From contig JARWIR010000005.1 in assembly GCA_029959085.1 (NCBI GenBank), positions 8,744,501-8,808,500 of the forward strand: a DNA stretch of 64,000 bases, given 5' to 3'. Origin of the DNA: Nemophila menziesii. Lineage: Eukaryota; Streptophyta; Magnoliopsida; Boraginales; Hydrophyllaceae. Shown here piece after piece: positions 56,100 to 64,000 of the stretch (position 1 is its first letter; each line of letters begins with the position of its first letter). A program made the position numbers and the translations under genes. The notes under the pieces were generated by a model that was given only the letters and a program-made list of their open reading frames with translations, had not been told where the DNA came from and made no database searches.

Positions 56100-56325
56100 G
56101 AAGGGCGGTCTCCCGGTAACCGCCCTTTGTTTTTTTTTAAATTTGAACTAAGGGCGGCATGGAGCATACCGCCCTCCTGGCGGCAAGACTTTTTTAATTA
56201 AGCGTAATTTTTTTTAATCTTTGAACTAAGGGCGGTCTCCCGATGACCGCCCTTCCCCTAATTATAAAATTAACTAGGGGCGGCATCCAGCCAACCGCCC
56301 TTAAGGAGGGGCGGAAAGTGGGATA
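56100..56325. repeat. Cluster of four AAGGGCGG/CCGCCCTT hairpins
   Basis: Four short hairpins in a row: AAGGGCGGTCTCCCGGTAACCGCCCTT-type near 56101, AAGGGCGGCATGG..CCGCCCT near 56150, another near 56228 and a GGGGCGGC..ACCGCCCTT near 56276. Arms are 7-9 bp with loops of about 9-12 bp. GC-rich in AT-rich surroundings. Probably the subterminal repeats of the MULE or of a CACTA element. Confidence 0.75.
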
Positions 56326-56676
56326 TCGTCCGGGTGTTAGATCCGCAATTATTTTCTCCTATATGCTAAAATGCTAATATGTTCTTTTTTTTTAAAGGCT
56401 AAAATCAAAAAAAGCTCCCAGAAAACTTCATAAATTGTGGAAAACACGTAGGACAATTAGCCGAAAATTGTATAACAATAACCTCACGTTTGTGCAGTAT
56501 TGGTTGAAGTGGTTTATGCTTTCTCAAGTGTGGAACTCTTTTATTCAATAAAATCGTGTACTTGCAGAGAAATAGTTTGACCCAGAAACAAAAGAGAAAA
56601 ACAAAAGGCGAGTATTTTTTAATCCTCCGCAAACTGCGGAAGCCCTAAGAAGAGAAAACCTGCAACGCACGCTGCC

Positions 56677-58540
56677 ATGACAGAACCACCGCCGTTACAT
56701 CCCACTGGAGGCCAGGAACCACCGGGAAAAGAAGCACCAGCATCACTGCCACCAAAAGCGACACCATTCGAGCCAGCTACCTATGACGTAAACATGAAGG
56801 AACCCAACCATGAGGACACTGAATTTCCAGCGCTGTTGGACTCTGTGCGACAGGGTAAGCGACCTAGACCCACCGTTGAAACCAGTCAAGCGAGACACAA
56901 CATCTTCCATCCTGCTGCTGCAAGTCACATTGACCCTAAGAACATGAGAGCAACGAACACCATTGCTGCTTCTACTGCTGCACAGAAAGGAAAAAACCCA
57001 GGCCTAAAACTAGGGGGTAGAAGAATTCGCTAATAGGGAATAACTCCGTGATACCAATTATAGTAGATACGGAAGAAGAAAAGAGGAGTCTGCCTAATGG
57101 GGGAGATGAGGATACGGAACTAGAGGACTTGGTGGAGGGAGACGAGGAGGACGAGAACGAGACTATACCAATGGTTTTTCGTACTCGTGAGGAGATTCAG
57201 GAGGGAGTGCGCCTATGGAAAAATACAGTAGTGGTGAGGCTATTGGGAAGGGAGGTCGGATTCACATACTTGTCATCCAAGTTACGTCAAATATGGAATC
57301 CGGTTGGAAATCTAGAATTGGTGGATGTCGGATACGGGTATTATATGGTTAAGTTTGGCGAACGTGACGACTTCAACTTTGCTATAGCTGGAGGACCTTG
57401 GATGGTGCTTGATCACTATCTTATAGTACGGGAGTGGACACCAAGCTTCAACGCGTTAACTAACTCTATCACGACAACGGTCGCTTGGGTTCGAATCTCG
57501 AACGTTGGGATGCATAATTATATCGCACGGATATTAAGAAATATTGGGGATAAAATAGGAAAAACCGTTAGGATCGATCCCTTAACGAAAGGTAGGTTGA
57601 GAGGTAACTACGCTAGACTAGCCGTGGAGATCGATTTAAGCAAACCATTGGAACCCGAAGTGCGTATTGGACCGGATATATGCAAGGTCGAATATGAGGG
57701 ACTACACCTTATTTGCTTTGGGTGTGGTAAGTTAGGACATCGGAAAGAACAATGCCCTCCTAACGCGCCAGTACATCAGGGACCAGCTGAAAGAGCGACT
57801 ACAAATAACATACCAGTTAATTCGAACGGGAACGATAAGAATAATAGGGGAGAAAAATATGGGGAGTGGATGATAGTCCGGCGTAATAATCGGGGTTATG
57901 GAAGAAGTAAAGGGACCTCGGGGCAAGGTGCGCAAAAAAATTTCACTAATTCGGGTTCGCGCTATGAAGCATTAAGTAACGAAGAACCTGAGAATAATTT
58001 GTTTGGTAAAACCGGGAAAAATATTACTAATAGAGGTCAGTCAAGTAGTGTTATGGATAGACAAAATAAAGGAAAAAATCGAGTAGCAGAGAGATGGGGC
58101 GAGTAGGAGGGAGCCATAAGGTGATCACAACTCCCACTTTTGAAAACCAAAAATCACTTCATTAAATATTAGAAATAAGAGCATTTGCTGCAACTCCAGT
58201 GGGGGATAAAACCGAGGCTATAGTGGCTAGTAAGGGTCGATCAGTAGGGAGCAAAAATAGGGGTACAGGAGGTAGGTCAAGGGAGCATGAGGTGGACTTT
58301 TGTGAGAAGGAGGGCATAACAATAATTAATTTGGAACAAAATGTTCCTCATGAGAAAGTGGCGCCTGCTGCTATAGAGGGGCCTTCGCCGCAACTTTTAA
58401 GTGAGCAACCAGCTCCCCAGGAACACGATAGAGGGCCTGCCGCGGATAAAAATAATGACAGGGAATTGGATTTATTAATGTCTGAATCCCAAATTCCTGA
58501 GTCGCCGGTCCATGGCAAGCCAAAAGAAGATGAAGAGTGA
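56677..58540 (+). pseudogene. LINE ORF1: DUF4283 and zinc knuckle (broken)
   Basis: Start ATG 56677. The first part (56677-57033) is proline-rich; after a frameshift near 57030 the main part (to 58106) carries DUF4283 (VVVRLLGREVGFTYL, FNFAIAGGPWMVLDHYLIV) and the knuckle CFGCGKLGHRKEQC. After a stop at 58106, a third open part (58199-58540) gives an acidic tail. GPWMVLDHYL and the C-x2-C-x4-H-x4-C pattern make the assignment clear. Confidence 0.87.
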
Positions 58541-58628
58541 GACGATGGTGATGTGGACATGTCCATGTCTCCGAATTAGAGTGCTTTTCGGGTATTCCCC
58601 TTCCTTTCCATTTTAAATTATTTTATTA

Positions 58629-61600
58629 ATGTGTACACAAGATGTTTCAGATATTAGCTGGGATATTTCATCTCAACCGCTTAATATTCTAGTTTGGAAT
58701 TGTCATGGAGCGGCAAACGAAAATTTTTGCCGTGTTGTTAGAGATATGATGATTAGTAATAGAGTTTGACTTACCGTTATAGTGGAACCGAGAATCAGCG
58801 GATCAAATGCGGATAGGATTATTAACTCCCTCCAGAAGGATAATTCAGTTCGTGTTGATTCAGAGTGCTTTAAAGGAGGTATATGGCTTATTTGGGACGA
58901 TTCAGACATTTCAGTTCGTGTTCTTTCAGCTGGGAAGCAAGTCATTAATATAGAAGTCAGCAAAACAGGTTGTTCACTGTGGATTTTTTCCGCAATCTAT
59001 GCCCGAACACACTATAAAGAAAGAGAGGAGTTATGGGATGCATTACACCAAACATTCCGTAATTTGTCTATACCGTGGCTAGTTGCTGGAGATTTCAATC
59101 AGATAGGAAAAGAAGAAGACAAAAGAGGATGGGTAATAAGGGTGACAAGAAGGATGGAAAAATTTTAAGAATGGAGAGAAAGTTGCGGCTTGATTGATGT
59201 GGGTTTTGAAGGGTCATGTTTTACATGGTGTGACTCTTGGAACACAGGTCAGCGAATCATGAAGAGACTAGATCGAGTGTATGGTAACTCCGAATGGATG
59301 GCTTTATTTCCGAGAGCTAGATTCCTACATTTAGCACGGATAAACTTAGATCACGCGCCTATTTTGATACAGTTATGTTCGTTTCAGCCGTTACAAAATC
59401 ACACCCGGCGATTTCGTTTTGAAGCCGCGTGGTGTCTTCATAAGGACTTTAAAAATTTCATTGTAGAGAAGTGGGTTAGTAACGAGAAAGATGTGGGTAC
59501 GAGTATTAGAGATAATAAAGACCATATCAACAAATGGAAAGTGGATAGCTTTGGAGATATAAACCGAAGAAAACGACTCTTATCAGCTCGAATTAGAGGT
59601 ATTCAGAAATTCTTACAGGCTTCGTATAATTCCTCACTTCGTCAGTTGGGTAAGCGGTTATCACGTGAGTACGAAAGTACCCTTAAGCAAGAAGAAATCA
59701 TGAGTTTTCAGAAAACAAGAAAGAGTTGGATCAAGAATGGAGATCGGAACACAAGGTATTATCATCTTTCAAGGATCATTCGGAAAAAGAAAGCTAAATG
59801 TACCAGACTCCTCAATAACAATAATGTTTGGGTGGAAAGTGAAGCAGAGTTAAAAGTGTGGGTTCGCGATTTTTGAACAACTGTATAAAGAACCGGAAGA
59901 CAAAATTGGGATTTTCTCGCTTCCACAAGTGGGCTATGTAGGGGACGATACCGCACGTGACCTTTGCGCACCGTTCTCCGTGGAAGAAATTCGTGATTGC
60001 GTCTTTCAGTCGAGTCCTTTGAAGGCCTCTGGTCCGGATGGTATGTCAGCCGCATTCTACCAAAAATGTTGGATTACAGTCTGTCCATCAATTGAGGGTA
60101 TGTTTCGGGAAGCGGTGAATACGGGGTTATTCCGAAAAGTTTAAATGGAACCCTCATTCATCTCATTCCGAAAGTTGCTGATCCTGAAAGGGTAAGTCTA
60201 TTCCGACCAACCAGTCTTATTAACTCTCCTTGTAAATTTATCATGAGGGCTATGGTCAATAGACTGAGGCCCATCCTTGCTAACAAAATTGGGCCCTGCC
60301 AAAGTAGTTTCTTACCAGGTAGATCAACTACAGACAACATAATCCTTGTACGAGAGATCAATCACAGAATGCGTCACCTTAAAGGAAAGAACGGAACTAT
60401 GGCAATAAAGATAACCAAGGCGTATGATAAAATCCGATGGGAGTTTATTGAAGATACAATAAGGAATTTCGGGTTTCCTCCAAGCTGGATATCGATCATA
60501 ATGTCTAGTATGGCGGAGAATGAAATTCAAGTGATATGGAATGGAGAACCACTTCCCCCATTCAAGCCTTTTCGAGGTATTCTCCAGGACGACCCCCTGT
60601 CCCCGTATATATTTGTACTTTGCATAGAACGCTTGTCTATCCTCATCCAGGAGTTATGCGATAATGGTAGTTGGAAACCAATTAGTATGGGGCGAGGATG
60701 CCCAACTTTGTCCCACCTATTTTTTTCCGATGATTTAATCTTGTTTGGTGAAGCCACTTTATCACAGGTGAATCTAATTCAGGAAACCCTCTCTGTATTT
60801 TGCGCGGAAGCAGGGCAAACAATAAGCGCGGAAAAATCGTTGATTTATTTTTCTAAAAATGTTCCATTGGGAGAACAAGTCGAGTTAGCAAGAGTTAGCG
60901 GTTTTAGTCTCAGTGATTCCTTTGGAAGCTATTTGGGAACACCAATACACTCTGGACGAGTACCTAAAGGCTTCTATAAGAAGATAGTCGAAAGAATGCG
61001 AGGCAAATTAGCAGGCTGGAAAGCTTCAAGTCTATCACTAGCTGGGCGTATTACTTTGGCTCAATCAGTCCTTAGCGCGGTGCCGGCCTATCAAATGCAA
61101 GTCATGAAACTTCCGGTATATGTGTGTAATGAAATAGACCATATTACGCGTAGTTTTATATAGGGTTCTTCGGACGAGAAACGGATAATACGTTGGGTTG
61201 CCTGGAATCACATTTGTATGCCCAAATTAGTAGGTGGATTGGGGTTGCGTGGCGCGAGAAATTTTAATTTAGCCCTGTTGGCCAAACTCGGTTGGAAACT
61301 CCTTCAAAACGAGAGGGTCGCGTGGGTGGAAGTTTTTAAAAAAAAATAATTCGGAATGGTTTATTAGAGCGCGAGGTTAAGGCGAATGATTCGGGGGTGT
61401 GTAAGGCCATTATAGCGGGAGCTAACATCCTTAAAACTGGGGTCCTAGAAGAAAATAATCAGGACGGGACAGACTATAGGTGGGTTCATGAAACATCAGG
61501 GAATTACTCCGTTAAATCTGGGTTTGCGCATATTGCAGAAGAGGCCCCTAGTTCATGTTTTAACTGGAAGGCTTTATGGAGAATTAAATGTCCGCAAAAA

Positions 61601-62707
61601 TTAAGAGTTCTACTTTGGAGATTAGCTAGAGATCGACTTCCGACGGCCTTAAATCTCTATAAACGAAACGTAATCGAGACATCGTGCTGTGAAGTCTGTG
61701 GAGCCGGTGTAGAGGATACACATCACGTTTTTATAGAATGTAAAGTGGCTAAATTGCTTTGGAAAGAGCTAGGGCTGTCGAAAATAGCTTCTGCAGGTAC
61801 ATCAGCTTCAGGAGCTGTTGTTTTCTCATGCGGAAATTGCAGGGTTGGCCCTTGTACTTGTGCAGGCCCACCTATGAATTCTGGACTCGAGCGAAGGGAG
61901 GAACAGCTCCCCTTGGAACTGCTACTGTTACATCATCAGCTTGGACAGAGGACCTGTACAAATGCTGCCGATACATCATCCCAACTCAGTGATATACAGC
62001 AGTGGCTCGACACCAACATAAAAACAACAGCTCAAATCGGTGGAATAGAGTGGCGAATCTTGTTTACAGCTGCGATTAATGTAATATGGACTCGGAGAAA
62101 TGATGCCATTTTCGAATCAGTATCTGCTTCTCCGAGACTTGCTGGACTAACGAAGGACACTTTTAAGCTGGCATCAGATTGTGTGGAAGCCTGGGGAGTG
62201 GAATGTGATGGTGGTATTATAAAGTGTGCTAAGAGTATCTTAGTCAAGTGGTCAAAACCGGAAAGAAAGATCAAGATGAACATCGACGAGAGCTGCAATT
62301 TAACTCAAGCAAAGGCCGGAATTAGGGGCTTGCTACGTGGTGGAGATGGGTTGTTTATTGCTGGTTTTTCGGGTCGTTGCGTGGTGGATTCTCCGTTTCG
62401 TTCGGAAGTACTAGCCTTACATTATGGCTTGAAGTGGGCAATTAGTAGGGGTATAAACGAGCTACATGTCGAAACCGACTCGAGAGAGCTACACGCGCTA
62501 GTGAAGGACGGTGGTAGCTCTAACGGTCGGGTTTGTCATGCTAGTCGAGATTGCATTGAATTATTGAAGAAATACCCCGGGATTGAGCTGCATTCGATTT
62601 ATCGTGAGGCAAATTGTTGTGCGGACATGCTTGCTAGAAGAGGAGCGGACATGAATGAAGGGTTGCGCGAGTTCGAGGACCCCCGGATTATTTATGGGAT
62701 AATTTAA
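58629..62707 (+). pseudogene. LINE ORF2: endonuclease, reverse transcriptase, RNase H (broken)
   Basis: Likely start ATG 58629. The endonuclease is visible as NILVWNCHGAANENF and AGDFNQIGKEED, with stops at about 58768 and 59166. Reverse transcriptase spans about 59900-61163: SSPLKASGPDGM, SSFLPGRSTTDNI, ITKAYDKIRW, ILQDDPLSPYIF, FFSDDLILFG. Compared with the usual motifs, the first catalytic aspartate region (D-M-S-K-A-Y-D) is shortened, GLRQGDP has become GILQDDP, and FADD is FSDD. An in-frame stop at 61163 and a shift near 61350 follow. 61397-62707 holds the zinc region (CEVCGAGVEDTHHVFIEC) and RNase H (MNIDES, RSEVLALHYG, HVETDS). It is not functional. Confidence 0.9.
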
Positions 62708-62835
62708 CTAAGGATAGGAGTGGTATTGTAACTCCTAAAATAGTTTTAGACGCTCATTGATTTCTCTATTTTTTAGTTGATCTGAATCAACTTCGGCGCT
62801 TAATGCGCCTCAGATGTATGCAAAAAAAAGAAAAA

Positions 62836-64000
62836 AAATCGTGTACTTGGTACAATCTTCTTAAATATAAAATGTGTACTCTTTATCCAAAAGAAACTGT
62901 GCACTTAGTACAATCTTCTTATATACAAACTCTCAAGTCAATGCTTTGTCAGTATAATATATAACTGAAATTTTTATTTTGTCAAAGAAATTTTTATTTT
63001 TTATTTTGTCCTTTTCAGTTGGGATATCATATTTGGACTCTAGAACAAAACAAATAAAAACGCTTTCTATAGCTCATCGGGTTAGTTCATACATGTAATA
63101 AGATAAGCAAATTATTCAACAGTGTAATGTAATATTGTATACAAGTTAGAGCAACTCCAACAATATTTTCACTTACCGAGTTGCTATAGAAATAAAGATT
63201 TCACCCATATCAAGAATAATCTATGTAGTTTGCTCTGACTTTTTAATAACTAAAAATGGCGGAAAAGAAGAACAACACACAAACAAATTCATTTAATCTC
63301 ATCGAAAATACCAAAATGTAATCTAAAATTGCCGAATATTTCATGTATCAAACAGATATTAAAACAACCACTCGGCTGAAGAAAATTTCAAAAGTATAAA
63401 CATAATCTTTATAGTCTCAACATTCCTAAATTTAAATCTCCATTACTTTCCGAAATTTCACCATGGTGCATTAACCTCTTCTTGAAACATAACTTCATAA
63501 CTTTCCGCCTTAGACCTCAAATTCTCAATCTCCTCATCACATTTCTCAGAAGCTTCTTTCAAACCTTCAAGTTTAGCTTCAAGACACATAATCTCCTCTT
63601 CACATTGAACTCTCTCAATCTTTGCATCCCAATATTTCTTCGTTTCTGAAGCACCTTCAGAATCAAATGCAAGAGTATTTAACTTACGAAGCCTTGCTCT
63701 TAAAAACCCAACATTCATACCCAACAACTCAAATGATCGTAAAGATTTATCCCATATCTCAAATTCTCTCCTCGCTGTAGTGAGTTTACAATCTCTAATA
63801 CTTTCAGCTGTGTTAACTAATTCAAATATCATTCCCGAAGCTAATTTACAGTAAATTCCAGGGAGTAAACGATCATGAAGATACGAGTTTTTACTGCAAC
63901 AAAGTTCGTAATATTTTCTTCTGATATCTTCTGGAAGCTCTGAATCTATGCATACTCCATTAACAACCACGTGAAAATCATCAAAGGCTTTTATATCTCT
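62836..64000. repeat. Segmental duplication B, copy 2 (right part)
   Basis: Colinear with 26140-28008. It starts at the LINE target duplication, holds about 1.5 units of the 59-bp repeat, lacks the extra 355 bp of copy 1, and contains the last exon of a second B3 gene. The left part of this copy is at 56483-56564, before the LINE. Confidence 0.88.
63458..64000 (-). CDS. B3-domain protein, second copy, last exon (cut by window edge)
   Basis: The minus-strand open frame encodes the same C-terminal domain as 27250-27986, with few substitutions (for example GIYCK for GLYCK and KLNTLAF for KLISLAF). The frame stays open to the window end. The C-terminal coiled coil (EEEIMCLEAKLEGLKEAS) is intact. 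The B3 domain and start codon lie to the right of the window, so intactness of the gene is unknown. Confidence 0.85.
   Translation of the reverse strand, partial: RDIKAFDDFHVVVNGVCIDSELPEDIRRKYYELCCSKNSYLHDRLLPGIYCKLASGMIFELVNTAESIRDCKLTTARREFEIWDKSLRSFELLGMNVGFLRARLRKLNTLAFDSEGASETKKYWDAKIERVQCEEEIMCLEAKLEGLKEASEKCDEEIENLRSKAESYEVMFQEEVNAPW

Larger units (their letters stand above)
56565..62835 (+). mobile_element. Full-length L1-type LINE with RNase H, plus strand
   Basis: A target duplication AAATCGTGTACTTG lies at 56551-56564 and 62836-62849. The element is about 6.27 kb, ends in an A-rich tail and reaches its 5' end. ORF1 (56677-58540, broken) and ORF2 (58629-62707, broken) have the same domain order as the other LINE here, but in sequence this is a different lineage. 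It inserted into the second copy of segmental duplication B. The catalytic motifs are damaged. Confidence 0.93.

Overview
This window looks like nuclear DNA of a flowering plant, most likely a eudicot. It is AT-rich, its genes have GT-AG introns, and it carries plant-type gene families (B3-domain, F-box, DUF760, HSP110) and plant transposon families (RNase H-bearing L1 LINEs, copia, CACTA, MULE, hAT and Harbinger elements). I cannot name the species. No bacterial-type operons, rRNA genes, functional tRNA genes or CRISPR arrays were seen.

Layout, left to right. 0.4-6.4 kb: a young LTR retrotransposon on the minus strand, with equal-length LTRs, a 5-bp target duplication, PBS and PPT, but no pol. 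6.4-10 kb: gene debris, including minus-strand HSP110 exons directly downstream of RanBP2-type zinc-finger exons. 10.2-17.3 kb: a full-length LINE on the minus strand with a 12-bp target duplication. 18-20 kb: a decayed LINE end and a Harbinger-type MITE. 20.5-25 kb and 32.5-37.6 kb: two copies of one segmental duplication. Each copy holds an F-box gene, a SINE-like repeat, a DUF760 pseudogene, a copia 3' end and a CACTA start; the second copy has gained a solo LTR and expanded AT microsatellites. 26-29.6 kb: an intact seven-exon B3-domain gene. A partial second copy of it enters at the right edge, 62.8-64 kb, and the flank shared by the two copies was split by a LINE. 31-31.9 kb: a chimera of C3HC zinc-finger exons and a decayed B3-gene tail. 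37.4-45.2 kb: nested transposons (a CACTA transposase with a solo LTR, then a copia body with another solo LTR). 45.7-48.4 kb: a six-coding-exon gene that reads in frame from a Yippee-like zinc-binding domain into an F-box protein. 48.7-56.3 kb: LINE, hAT, foldback and MULE remnants. 56.6-62.8 kb: a second full-length LINE, on the plus strand.

The genes most likely to work are the B3-domain gene, the two near-identical F-box genes and the Yippee/F-box gene. F-box proteins are expected to act as substrate receptors of SCF ubiquitin ligases and B3 proteins bind DNA; nothing here links the genes in one pathway. The most unusual items are the predicted Yippee/F-box fusion, the two exon-shuffled gene-fragment chimeras, and two ultra-short retro-insertions that carry little more than a LINE tail plus a target duplication. 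All gene models were built by eye from reading frames and splice signals and have not been compared with databases.
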